Assembly: GCF_032854445.1 (NCBI RefSeq)
Contig: NC_088297.1
Location: forward strand, 12,819,039 to 12,883,038
Length of the DNA stretch: 64,000 nucleotides
Direction: 5' to 3'
Source: Liolophura sinensis
Lineage: Eukaryota > Mollusca > Polyplacophora > Chitonida > Chitonidae
The notes beneath the pieces were generated by a model. It saw nothing but the letters and a program-made list of their open reading frames with translations. It did not search any database and was not told where the DNA came from. This document shows, piece by piece, positions 56,501 through 63,265 of this stretch. The position numbers and the translations under genes are program-made. Position 1 is the stretch's first letter. Each line of letters begins with the position of its first letter.

Positions 56501-56736
56501 GTTAATAACGCGCTCTAGCTCCTTCTCCGTGGCGTCGGCTCGCTCCGAAACAAGATCCAGTAAGTTACTGAGAACGTCACTCTTTTGTTGGGCCATCTCC
56601 AGCTCTTGGAGAAGCTCCATTTCTGTCTTCCGGAATTCGTCCTTTAGATCCACATGAGATTTTTTCAGGGTCATTATTTCCTGGTCCATCTGTTTGTTAA
56701 AGTCTTCTTTCCTCTGTATTATCAACAAGAGGTCGT
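38338..56736 (-). CDS. Large coiled-coil protein, MTCL/SOGA-like, at least 16 exons, N-terminus missing
   Basis: Coding exons in transcript order: 56363-56736, 55838-56008, 55282-55407, 53634-53783, 52365-52448, 50837-51781, 49793-50065, 48815-48982, 47584-47850, 45288-45467, 44611-44742, 43224-43241, 43114-43137, 42467-42549, 40347-41979 and 38338-38550. All have GT-AG junctions and matching phase, giving about 1,612 residues. The first ~1,000 residues are almost continuous heptads (long coiled coil). The rest is Ser/Pro-rich and basic, with a Q10 run and a basic C-terminus ending FNETSV. The block VTWEKERAEQ..LLTEAHN with ALDL and repeated W-x-x-E-K spacers closely recalls the coiled coil of vertebrate MTCL1/MTCL2 (SOGA), microtubule-crosslinking proteins of the Golgi and polarised cortex; this is from memory. 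Twelve consecutive exons are phase 0-0. The first exon enters mid-codon, so more exons lie upstream. A girdin- or centrosomal-type protein is the alternative. Confidence 0.88.
38570..38772 (-). mobile_element. SINE-1 with internal deletion, in last intron of gene C
   Basis: 'ttatttatttgatctttgtt' then directly 'ggtgagaggaaaccgaacag', so the ~60 bp between is lost. Head at right ends 'atctcggccacggaggcccc'. It begins only ~20 nt upstream of the last acceptor. Confidence 0.85.
38985..39365 (+). repeat. Dispersed repeat family D1, copy
   Basis: Order of 'gctttacatgaca', 'atgaggcaggacgtgatg', 'tttgtttctaataatact' and 'tagggagtatgc' as in the copy at 18235-18650. Confidence 0.65.
39505..39600 (+). 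repeat. Dispersed repeat with 'ggcttaacgccacatcggca' core
   Basis: A block commonly seen dispersed in mollusc genomes ('atctcagccatatcgtggcg' follows). Single copy in this window. Confidence 0.5.
39722..40062 (+). mobile_element. SINE-2-related element
   Basis: tRNA-like head 'cggtggctgaatggttagag' and 'ggatcaaacccgggtcgagt', a body unlike SINE-2, then the shared tail 'cgtcatatggctgaaaaatt' with 'gaagtacaacgttaaaaac'. Confidence 0.75.
40075..40312 (-). mobile_element. SINE-1, full length, next to gene C donor
   Basis: Tail 'gagttttacgacgtactcaa', head 'catcggccacggagacctc'. Lies 35 bp beyond the donor of the 1.6-kb exon. The open frame that runs past this donor ends inside this SINE. Confidence 0.88.
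40347..41979 (-). CDS. Gene C exon, Ser/Pro-rich C-terminal region (1633 nt)
   Basis: Acceptor 'tatttgtgttgcag', donor 'gtaagtag' after HKAA. It encodes about 544 residues: an acidic start (DVEDDDNQGKD), a 10-Gln run from mixed CAA/CAG codons, SPVRKITNYPDPPPSF, a basic RKKFFADDTSS motif, GMKEK-like and KRKFRPTMKKALP basic patches and many SP/TP sites. Low-complexity, presumably disordered, regulatory or microtubule-binding. The frame remains open past the donor but that extension is intron. Confidence 0.92.
42467..42549 (-). CDS. Gene C exon (83 nt)
   Basis: Acceptor 'tatctcctaacag', donor 'gtttgat' (weak but phase-correct: AG + G gives Arg). It encodes MHQLNAIMNDLDTYLEYVRD and ELPYMK, a short helix. 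Confidence 0.78.
42687..42935. mobile_element. MITE-like element (TTAACAG family), best copy
   Basis: Ends 'cgctcaaaaaaattatctgt' and 'ggattatttgttttaagtg' are inverted partners; inner motif 'aacagaatac' recurs. About 250 bp, no ORF. Confidence 0.78.
43114..43137 (-). CDS. Gene C microexon (24 nt)
   Basis: 'ttgctccatag' acceptor, 'gtaagtatt' donor, encoding AVLKYMRD in phase 0-0. Preserves heptad spacing; may be optionally spliced. Confidence 0.72.
43224..43241 (-). CDS. Gene C candidate microexon (18 nt)
   Basis: 'cttttgtacag' acceptor and 'gtaagga' donor around 18 nt reading ISCQNF in phase 0-0. Splice signals are good, but so small an exon could be chance. Confidence 0.5.
43430..43960 (+). 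repeat. Dispersed repeat D2 with internal 48-bp array
   Basis: Seven units such as 'cagcatagagagtaaaacca' plus 'gagcagcgacgacagtgtga' at 43430-43750, followed by the single-copy remainder of D2 ('ggcaaatggtcacag' onward). The other D2 copies have only one unit, so the array grew after insertion. Located in a gene C intron. Confidence 0.85.
44010..44125 (+). mobile_element. SINE-3 tail remnant
   Basis: 'caacaataaacctgaccacg' and 'ttgagcacgaagttgacatt' match the SINE tail ('ttgagtacggcgtaaaac') with decay. It contributes to an apparent 111-residue open frame that I do not consider a gene. Confidence 0.5.
44465..44578 (+). mobile_element. SINE-1 tail fragment
   Basis: 'caagtgaagtattcttgagt', 'ggctttaaacaccaaa', then aaataaat repeats reaching within 35 bp of the next gene C donor. 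Confidence 0.8.
44611..44742 (-). CDS. Gene C exon (132 nt)
   Basis: Acceptor 'tgtctgtttcag', donor 'gtcaggag'. LKRLRELATLVQDVETAEDL then SPEGMADGIPDHQQLQKTLD. Phase 0-0; end of the main coiled coil. Confidence 0.85.
44768..45015 (-). mobile_element. SINE-1, full length
   Basis: 'gattggtgttttatgccgta' to the head 'gctaaccaactcagccgc'. The region up to the A box is intact. Confidence 0.92.
45288..45467 (-). CDS. Gene C exon (180 nt)
   Basis: Acceptor 'tttgtttcctag', donor 'gtaacga'. LEGYTKRISDLQRQFQEVKD then SEKEAWQREKCDLVRRLTEA and RKIDDILHT. Phase 0-0, coiled coil with a W..EK motif. Its first ~33 bases are copied repeatedly in the upstream intron. Confidence 0.9.
45468..46225 (-). repeat. 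Degenerate tandem copies of acceptor plus exon start
   Basis: Six recognisable ~75-bp units; on the minus strand each has the exon-start motif L-(E/D)-x-Y-T-x-x-(I/T) in open frame. The unit read leftward from 46208 gives LEDYTKRISDLR; from 45831 LDYYTKRI; from 45902 LEGYTEHIIEL; from 45995 LDGYTKRTSEL. Two keep AG directly before CTT (46209-46210 and 45832-45833). Between them 'gaaaccaagagcgatatcat' repeats. Confidence 0.8.
46510..47410 (+). mobile_element. Inserted unit with Crypton/DUF3504-like frame
   Basis: Left 'tagacgactgattggctatt' (46539-46558) and right 'gatagccaatctgtcgtcta' (about 47381-47400) form inverted ends. CCAAT-type boxes and a 'gccacgccc' GC-box lie before the open frame, which starts at 46655. 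It sits in a gene C intron on the opposite strand. A transposon-derived or exapted recombinase-domain gene piece is my inference. Confidence 0.5.
46655..47051 (+). pseudogene. Crypton/DUF3504-like protein fragment, one frameshift
   Basis: The first frame opens with MFSTMDAEYFGNFDLL and an acidic stretch up to about 46790. The second frame then continues with TRFAQPISADELGKNFQERI and KTRSNTKRAVTVRNEWVKY, ending at 47051. The second part resembles the N-terminal helical region shared by Crypton-derived proteins (KIAA1958/ZMYM/QRICH1 type: ...P..T..NT..AV.VW..W...R). The catalytic tyrosine-recombinase core is absent. Frameshift near 46780-46795. Confidence 0.5.
47584..47850 (-). CDS. Gene C exon (267 nt), family-diagnostic block
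   Basis: Acceptor 'tgtttccacaaag', donor 'gtgggtt'. LEEKLSAYSKAQTRTRD, then VTWEKERAEQKRLLTEAHNI, ALDLQQQLK and ERLKWEAEKQASEKKIQE. The WEKER..E....LL..(A/S)HN pattern is what I compare to MTCL/SOGA proteins. Confidence 0.9.
48060..48222 (+). mobile_element. SINE-1, internally deleted
   Basis: 'gcgatggctgtgagttcatg' B box, 'tccagctcatgtggcttcct', a jump to 'atcgtataagttaaatattc', and tail 'cagcgtaaaacaccagtga'. Confidence 0.85.
48815..48982 (-). CDS. Gene C exon (168 nt)
   Basis: Acceptor 'tttttcaacaacag', donor 'gtagctg'. IEDSRKMVNEMKKLAEELKK then VVNTWNMEKTAWEIEKSNMQ and RINQ; two W..EK spacers. Phase 0-0. Confidence 0.9.
49118..49360 (-). mobile_element. SINE-2, diverged
   Basis: 'ttagtcctatgacgaagagg' (tail complement), 'gtctctaacctctcagtgct'-like body and 'gagcgccaagtaaggcagca'. 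Old copy with head mostly lost. Confidence 0.6.
49420..49600 (+). mobile_element. SINE-3 fragment
   Basis: 'ggtcacaggttcgtatccag', 'gattgcggctttaagtgagg', 'aaagcggtgaacggtttccg'. Decayed tail. Confidence 0.65.
49793..50065 (-). CDS. Gene C exon (273 nt)
   Basis: Acceptor 'aacgtgttgacag', donor 'gtaactg'. AELAYRLQQEEKILRAELLA, then KVRYETRLEKIQREYNKLQA and GWQKEKLQMERKIKE. Highly charged coiled coil, phase 0-0. Confidence 0.92.
50385..50530 (-). mobile_element. SINE-1, head-truncated
   Basis: 'gattggtgctttacgccgta' to 'caggttgctgacagatcttt'. Confidence 0.88.
50837..51781 (-). CDS. Gene C large coiled-coil exon (945 nt)
   Basis: Acceptor 'atatattgttgcag', donor 'gtaaaaa'. 315 codons of unbroken coiled coil from INEIWVSKSAASEKEKSNLE to ENLLFAERVQNEAARLRTQ, with one break at FDATGPIPDVAKENGAL that may be a hinge. 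Long central exon typical of rod-domain proteins. Confidence 0.95.
51782..52165 (-). repeat. ~80-bp tandem array of 3' splice-site copies
   Basis: About five units with 'caatatattgatataattaa', 'gtttctaaacaagaaggaag' and 'acaactgtcac'. On the minus strand each contains tatcaatatattgtt followed by a (T)GAG or CAG, the same as the genuine acceptor at 51782-51783. The array starts exactly at that acceptor. Confidence 0.85.
52365..52448 (-). CDS. Gene C exon (84 nt)
   Basis: Acceptor 'tgtttttctag', donor 'gtaagaac'. AQTEIDNLKAEVAKYKLKSE then ELEYKVDE. Twelve perfect heptad turns' worth of helix, phase 0-0. Confidence 0.88.
52800..53085 (-). repeat. ~39-bp minisatellite
   Basis: About seven units of 'ctaccagaccccattcaatg' plus 'gctaaattatgtaggccca'. 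39 is a multiple of three, so the minus frame reads a 13-residue cycle with no other coding support. In a gene C intron. Confidence 0.9.
53090..53350 (-). mobile_element. SINE-3, reverse
   Basis: 'aggtacctggaaacacctcc', 'gacttaaaactgcggtcgaa' and 'gagctggattcgcacccac' are complements of the SINE-3 body and B box. Confidence 0.7.
53634..53783 (-). CDS. Gene C exon (150 nt)
   Basis: Acceptor 'tgtttatttcag', donor 'gtaagtg'. LDRREALEEQISMEQGNPLG then HEELRRYKDIAEKMEQSGET and ELE. Phase 0-0. Confidence 0.9.
53860..54715 (+). repeat. Dispersed repeat D3 with internal 47-bp array
   Basis: Starts as single-copy D3 sequence (53860-53985), then about 15 units of 'aaaatatgtatctcagtttc' plus 'gctttcatcgcaactgttca' and 'tacattc'. 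The unit has no stop on the plus strand, so overlapping frames of 210 and 234 codons are open; a 47-bp period makes each frame cycle through the same 47 residues. Non-coding in my view. Confidence 0.88.
54835..54882. repeat. (GACA)n microsatellite
   Basis: 'gacagacagacagacagaca' with slight interruptions. Confidence 0.95.
54968..55240 (-). mobile_element. SINE-1 with mid-body replaced by unrelated sequence
   Basis: Tail to 'gaccatccgcagg' is normal; then about 90 bp (roughly 55103-55190) matches no SINE part; then the head resumes at 'cattagtgagaggctcctgg'. Confidence 0.85.
55282..55407 (-). CDS. Gene C exon (126 nt)
   Basis: Acceptor 'ccatattttcag', donor 'gttagtat'. LVENQRHLVIANDQIRGLRE then LQAAEESHHKIKMDYEALVR. 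Phase 0-0. Confidence 0.88.
55563..55775. mobile_element. MITE-like element (TTAACAG family)
   Basis: 'acactcacaaaattaatctg' at left and 'aacaaattaattttgagtgt' at right are inverted; internal 'aagcattctattaaactaac'. No ORF. Confidence 0.8.
55838..56008 (-). CDS. Gene C exon (171 nt)
   Basis: Acceptor 'tactttctgtttcag', donor 'gtaaaac'. NQFKKRIECLERLLAEERHK then AAAEKKLALVSDENLSSAMS and VKLRIREKEIMQGE. Phase 0-0. Confidence 0.9.
56363..56736 (-). CDS. Gene C first traceable exon (374 nt)
   Basis: Acceptor 'tcttctttccag', donor 'gtatgaag'. Enters with two bases of a split codon, so at least one exon lies upstream. LLLIIQRKEDFNKQMDQEIM (coiled coil), ELEMAQQKSDVLSNLLDLVS, then a Ser-rich linker (CPSSRSASAISALSD) and VPPSPPGDKTVIAKDWE. 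Confidence 0.88.
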
Positions 56737-57289
56737 CTGGAAAGAAGAAGAAATGGTATGCTTATATATGAAAGGTGAACTGCTTTGTGAAATGTGTTGA
56801 ACTCACATTTTAGGAAATAAATAAACCGTTACTTTCAATTTTTTTCCACCCGTAAACTATAACAGATTGACATCACCCACAAAACGCTTAAGGACACGCG
56901 GCCAAACATGAAGATTGTAGGAGACTTCTTGCCTTCCACCGGTGTGACATAAATTTGCTCCCCGGGTGAAAATTTATGTCACACATGAGAAAGTTCCTTA
57001 GTTACTTTCCAATGGTCGGTCATTTACCCCGGGCAATCTCGTTTCATCCACCTGTCTTACTGACAGCGGACACACAAATGAAAATAAAATTGCAATGGCG
57101 ACTCGGATTCAAGCCAGATCGTTAACCGTTCTCTGGTAAGAAGTAAGCTCTGTGCGTTGTGGGTTTGCCCAGAAATTGCCATTGCAACGGCTGGACTTAA
57201 TTATAGACTAAGTAGCCCGAATTACTTTAAGCTGGAAAGATTCTCCATTAGGTATGGTGATTTTTACACCCTTGGGGTAATATAATATA

Positions 57290-57870
57290 ATTAAAGACGT
57301 ACAGCATAGAGTGAGTGAGTGAGTGCTTGGGGTTTAACGTCGTACTACAATTTTTCAGTCATATGACGACGAAGAAATCCTTAGGGTGCATGTACGTGTA
57401 ATGTGCCTCCTTGTTGCAGTACGGATTTCCACCGCTCTTTTATCTAGTGCTGCTTCACTGAGACGACTTACCGAAGGCAAGTAAGCCGCCCAGCCCGAGC
57501 CATTATACTGATACGGGTCAACCAGTCGTTGCACTATCCCCTTCATGCTGAACGCCAAGCGAGGAAGTTACAACTTCCTGTTTTAAAGTCTTAGGTGTGA
57601 CTCGATCAAGGATTGATCCTGGATCTACCGGTCCCGAAGCGGACGCTCTGTACAGCATAGAGAGTAAAACCAGAGCAGCGACGACACTGTGATAACTAGC
57701 AAATGGTCAACTGTAAGCGGTGAAATACGGTATCTTGTCAGTCAGGGTTTTGTTCTAACTGTTCATGTAAATGCATAAATAGTAGCAAATTACACGCCTT
57801 CTAGCTCAATGGCTTGAGCAGAATTAGGTTAAAATATGTAGTGATGTTAACTGCAATTTATTAGACGCCA
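57290..57870 (+). repeat. Dispersed repeat D2, copy 3, split by SINE-2
   Basis: 'agacgtacagcatagag' at left, then a SINE-2, then D2 resumes ('cagcatagagagtaaaacca', 'gcaaatggtcaac', 'gtcagtcagggttttgttct'). Confidence 0.85.
57312..57649 (-). mobile_element. SINE-2, full length with 13-bp target site duplication
   Basis: Reverse copy from (gagt)n and 'ggggtttaacgtcgtactac' to the head 'ccggtcccgaagcggacgct'. Flanked by gtacagcatagag at 57299-57311 and 57650-57662. Confidence 0.95.
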
Positions 57871-57904
57871 CAAGAAAGACATAAGACATAAAGAGGTATT
57901 TATT

Positions 57905-58252
57905 TGTCCCGATAGCACAGTTGGTAGAGCATCCGCTTCGGGAACGGTAGATCCAGGGTCAATCCTGGGTCGAGTCACACCCAAGACCTTAAAATAGGAG
58001 GTTGCAACTTCCTCGCTTGGCGTCCAGCATGAAAGAGATAGTGCAACGTCTGGTTGACCCGTATCAGCATAATGGCTCGGGCGGGGCGCCTTACTTCCCT
58101 TCTCAGTGAAGCAGCACCAGATAAAAGATCGGTGGAAATCCGTCCTGTAACAACGCAGCACATTTCATGCACTCTAAGGATTCCTTGGTCGTCATATGAC
58201 TTAAAAATTGTTAAGTACGACGTTAAACCTAAAGCACTCACTCACTCACATT
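57905..58252 (+). mobile_element. SINE-2, full length
   Basis: Head 'tcccgatagcacagttggta' (A box) and 'gatccagggtcaatcctggg', body with small deletions, tail 'cgtcatatgacttaaaaatt' and (cact)n. Only 255 bp from the inverted copy. Confidence 0.95.
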
Positions 58253-60230
58253 ACATGCTCAGATCAAGCTTTCGCTGGTTTGACTCTTGTTGCATTCGGC
58301 TGGCTGCAAAAAATCAGGTATTTTGTCATAACTCCGAACAAATTTAAAGGACTTCACCAAGTTGACGAAGTTATAATCGCGGTGTTTCTCCAAAAATAAT
58401 GTTTATCGCTTCAAGGTGAGGAAATAATTGAAAATGTATTTATCTGATTTCTGCTTTATGTCACAATTTACATATATAAGATGGCTGTTTGTTTTATGGA
58501 CGGAGAAAACAGGAGTGCTAGAAATAAACCCACAACCTTTGGCAAGTTACTGATGATTTTTTTTCACATGTGCCCTACAGATATGCATACCATAAGAATT
58601 GACAAGGGTGTATTCAGAACATGCATGGCATGGCAGCTGCACAATGACGCAATTTGCCAGTCTCAATATCTCCGGTGTGAAAGACCCACATCTGGGATCA
58701 TTTTAGGAGCAGTGTGTAAATTACATAGCGGTCAGTGTGATGATTCTAACATGTTTCACTCAGTGACCACGCTGGTTAGTTTTTAAAATACCCACGAGGT
58801 ATCCTTGAACTTTTGGGCCAAAGTACTGTATTTTCGAAACTAATCTTTTCTATCAAGGCGTCAGTCAAACTGGCCATTTTTTCCTTGGCAGGTAAAAACA
58901 AGATTTTTATTGTATGAACGTAGGTCTACTAGATAGAGGCTAAAGCGTTGACCAGTATACGCCGACTATCGCGAGCGATAGATGTTCACTAGATCTCTTA
59001 CTTAGCCACCTGCCATGTTCGATCAGAGGCAGAACAACACAGCTAGACTTCGGTTAACTTGAATATTTGAATACATTGCTTTTAGCGCAGGATGTTTTGG
59101 GGTGGTTATATTAGGGCCTGGCTGTGCGCAAGCGCCACGTCCCCAGGCCGCCCGAGAACACATAGCCGTAAGTGTCAGACGGGTATACTATCTTGCACAT
59201 CAGACAACAAAACTTTGAGGTGGAAAAACACCGACCAGCTGTTCGAGACTGACAGATAAATGAATGAGAGTGGGAATGCCAGGAATTTGACCCGTGCCCT
59301 TTTTGCTGAGTGGAACTAAATGGATTAACATCCACGTGCCGCAAATCTTCATGTATTTTCATTACTAGCGAGAGGCATACCGTGTTTTGCACGAAGCGAC
59401 CTGTTCGCGTACGACAAGTGTTTACGGTCATTTCACAGAATTCTCTGGTCATTGAATAAACATGTTATAAAAATCCGCTTGACAGTATACACCATGCAAA
59501 AGTTATAATTTCTCAGCAGCTGAAGGAAAATAGTAAAGAATTCCTCTCTGTTATAATTTATCATGTCTCTATACAAATGTTAATTTCGCATTCAAATCGG
59601 CAAATTAAAGAAAATAAGAAAAAAAATCTTACTTATTATTTATAATATTTTTTTACAGATCAGTGTAATATTATTTTGCGTGTTATTTTGATAACACTTT
59701 ACATTTTTTTAAAGTTGAACACACTGAAGCAGAACATTACTCAGAAACTATTCATCCCACTATCATATTTTAATGTTCAGACCTCTATCCCTCAGACCTC
59801 AGTTTTCCAACCCTCAACATTTAAATGTTTAAATGAGTACTCGACACACCCTTATCTCTAAGCACATTCATAAACAGATAACCTATGCCACAAGAGACAG
59901 GTGCATACATAGAGTTCGTCTTCTCCGTTTCCACGGAAATGACGATGACGTATGTAGTCTACGAGCTTTCACTGGAATCCGTAAGTATCCAATCGACGTG
60001 TCATTCGCAAGCCACGTTGGCCCACGCGTGTAACGGTGTAAGGATTTTCCATACCTTTAGGTACTAAACAGGTCATTGTCCACGGGAGACGGGTTTATGC
60101 GTCACGTGATACATGTATGCACACGCTGTCTGAACTTCACGGTCGTTGAAATGTTGAACATGAACAATCAGGCCTTTATACCTTTTAGACCGCGATTATA
60201 CTCTAAAAACGAGACATAGCAACACTTTAC
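58253..60230. other. No gene recognised
   Basis: A decayed SINE-1 tail is visible near 58440-58560 ('caacctttggcaagttactg'). Frames of 60-113 codons exist at 58481-58786 (+) and 59111-59452 (-) but show no domain, composition or splice evidence. This could be 5' intron of gene C. Confidence 0.4.
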
Positions 60231-60231
60231 T

Positions 60232-60392
60232 TATTTATTTGATTGGTGCTTCACGCCATACTCAAGAATATTTCACTTACATAACAGCAGCCAACATTAT
60301 GGTGGGAGGAAACCTGACAGAGCCCGTGGGAAACCCACGACCGTCCACAGGTTACTGCAAGACCTTCCCACGTGCGATCGGAGAGGAAACCT
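60232..60392 (-). mobile_element. SINE-1, head-truncated
   Basis: 'gattggtgcttcacgccata' to 'cttcccacgtgcgatcggag'. Confidence 0.88.
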
Positions 60393-60714
60393 GAAACGTA
60401 TCAAGGCCACGAGCCTATAGATTGACGTCTCAGTTGAAACCACACTGTACTATACTAGTCAATTAAACAAGTAAGCGGTTTGCTAGTTTCTGTTGATATT
60501 TTTTTTGGAAATGCGATTGTATTATTTTGAATGAATAAAAAGTAATGAATGAACACGTAGGCCGTTCACGGTGTGCCACGATAACCGTTACCACACACAG
60601 TGTCATGACCGTGCAGCCGTTTTGCATGACATTCATGTAAACCGTGTTGGAGAGCAGTTAAGACTTTCCATCCAAGCCTGTTCATCAGTTCCCATATATT
60701 TGTCTGATATGATC

Positions 60715-61110
60715 ACGAGTAAGATTTGTCTATCGTTTCCTTTAACCAAGAGTAAGACTTGGCTATCGTTTCTTTTTAATCACGAGTAAGACTTGTCTAG
60801 CGTTTCCTTTAATCACGAGTAAGACTTGTCTATCGTTTCCTTTAATCACGAGTAAAACTTGTCTAGCGTTTCCTTTAATCACGAGTAAGACTGATCTATC
60901 GTTTCCTTTAATCACGAGTAAGACTTGTCTGGCGTTTCCTTTAATCACGAGTAAGACTTGTCTATCGTTTCCTTTAATCACGAGTAAAATTTGTCTAGCG
61001 TTTCCTTTAATCACGAGTAAGACTGATCTATCGTTTCCTTTAATCACGAGTAAGACTTGTCTAGCGTTTCCTTTAATCACGAGTAAGACTTGTCTAGCGT
61101 TTCCTTCATC
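60715..61110 (-). repeat. 33-bp minisatellite, ~12 units
   Basis: Unit 'tcacgagtaagacttgtcta' plus 'tcgtttcctttaa'. It alternates between two variants (aagacttgtct and aaaacttgtct / aagactgatct), giving a higher-order pattern. The period is a multiple of three, so the minus strand reads an 11-residue cycle (VIKGNxRQVLL). I see no start context, splice sites or flanking exon. Confidence 0.92.
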
Positions 61111-61189
61111 ATGCGTCTCAGTGTTAGTGATAAGTTCTTGATCTTATCAAACATACTGAATATTAAAGCTGATAGTTGTTAGTCGTTTT

Positions 61190-61285
61190 ATATTTATTTA
61201 TTTATTTGATTGGTGTTTTACGCCGTACTTAATTAAGAAGATTTCATTTATACGACGGTGATCAGCATTATAGTTGGTCATTTTA
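61190..61285 (-). mobile_element. SINE-1 tail fragment
   Basis: 'gattggtgttttacgccgta' and 'atttatacgacggtgatcag'. Confidence 0.8.
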
Positions 61286-63110
61286 TTAGCAATATCCCGT
61301 TGTTACAAATTTCGAACAGTGTATTTTTCTACTGGAATAAAAGCATAGGTCACCGGCTTTGTTAACAAGTTATACAAGATAATCAGTAATTTAAAATGAT
61401 GATACCAGAGAGTTTAGGAGAAAAATCGATGTGCGTAAATCCAACTGATATTTGATATTTCAAAATTGGTTAGAAAGTTCATAAAATTAATAACGCTCTG
61501 CTTTTTGCATTACAAACTTTTGAAACTTTAAAATCATTTTAACACGTGAAATATTACAGGTACGAGACTGTTATTTATTGTATGACAATAATTTATACTA
61601 TTCCTGACATATGATTAGAGAATGTGAATTTCTGGCCAAAAATCACCGGTATCAAGATAGCCTCTTGAAATTAATTTGTAAATAAATCTATGCATAGTGT
61701 ATATATACACGTTTGTTTCATGACCCACATTTACTGCTACAAATAGCTGTCTACGACCTTCACTTAGGCACATGTACTGATGTGTAATTTGTTACAAACT
61801 GGTATCTGGACGCACATCTCTCTGACAGCATTTTGCAACCTTCTAAGTTACAAGCCAGTCGTACATACATGTGAAAACGTTTTTCGCATATGTTTAGGCA
61901 TGGAGTAACCTTATTCCACGTGTGGTTTTCCTCACAGCGAGTTTTTTGCGTTCCGTAATCTCATCACCTTTAACAAGAACTTCTACCGTGACTGTATAGC
62001 CCCCCTGCCTCACATGCACAATTATGTGCTTATACGTACCCTGTAGTGCCAAGGCTGAGGTTTTCTCTGCACACTAGGAATGTATATGCATCTGGGAAGA
62101 ATTACAGGCGAGCATGTTTCTATGTTAGGTCAACGCGTCCTTGTTACTGGTTGCTAATAATCAGCGCCGGGGTTTTCAAAAGTGTCTTGAGACTTAACAT
62201 CAGATTTAACTTTAAGCCACGTCTTCAATTTTGTACTTAACCTAAAAAAAATATTGCGTTACAGTATATTTAACATGAGCTAAATCTCCTGCTGTGCCAA
62301 ATGGTCTCCGTACAACAATATTGGTTGCTGGGCTCTGTTAAAATCGTAAATATGTTATATAACTTAACACTAGTATTAACTAACATGCCATTGCACAACC
62401 GGGCCCAAATAGATACATACACACTCTCTTAACTTTATGAAAATGATACAACATACTTAAAATGATAAGTGTCAATGTCTTAAAATGTACCTATATACGT
62501 CGAGCATATAATGACTGTGCAAAGGTTGTAATATATTATGCACGATTATAAGAGTTTAACATCGATATCATAATGCTGACTTCAACACCTAAGCTGTTAA
62601 TTTGTTATATAATAATGTTAAATTAAACATTTTTAATTCATTTGTGAAGTGTTCACTTAGTATTATAAAGGCCTTCCTGTCTCTACCAATGCCAGAATGT
62701 TGGATTTAACATTATTCCAGCAAAAATATAACATTTAAGTTTCAAAATAGTATTCATCTCTTTGATGTGTAAAGCGGCAATACCGGAGATTTTTTGGAAA
62801 ACATCGAGGGTCGCAATCCAGTCCAATTTTTGCTTTTATTTTAGAATAACCCATATAATTACCTTATACACAAAATAGCAGGCCGCATCCACTTTGCACG
62901 TGTTACCATTCAAAATCGGTGATAAACTTCCAAAAATTTTATAAAGCCGTTCGCACGACAACTTTTTCAAAATTCAGAATCATTTTAAAACAATAAATAG
63001 AACGGGTACGAGTATGTTGTATTTTTAGCTATTCTTGTAACACCTAAACACAGAAAATTTAATTTCATTAGCCAAAATGGAACTTTTTGCCAAAAATCTC
63101 CGGCATATAT
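61286..63110. other. AT-rich stretch without recognisable features
   Basis: No exon-like frame, tandem array or SINE seen. Two loosely similar segments ('ccaaaaatcaccggtatcaa' near 61635 and 'ccaaaaatctccggcatata' near 63090) suggest an old dispersed repeat. Confidence 0.4.
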
Positions 63111-63114
63111 AGCC

Positions 63115-63265
63115 TCTTTAACGCCAATAAATTTTATGAGTGGAGGAAACCGGAGTGTCCGAAGTAAAACAACGCCCTTCACCAGGATCCCAACAAACCT
63201 CTTCACTAAAAACCGCAACAGAGGCATCAAGAACTGGATTTGAACCTGTGACCTCGCTAGTTATT
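63115..63265 (-). mobile_element. Distant SINE-like fragment
   Basis: 'gagtggaggaaaccggagtg' and 'ctggatttgaacctgtgacc' resemble the SINE body and B box complement but diverge elsewhere. Possibly a fourth family. Confidence 0.5.

Noticed and set aside
59111-59452. 113-codon minus-strand ORF as an upstream exon of gene C
   Set aside because: No heptads, no acceptor/donor pair in the required phase, and no charged coiled-coil composition.
62985-63230. 81-codon minus-strand ORF
   Set aside because: It overlaps a SINE-like fragment with a B-box-like motif and lacks any other support.
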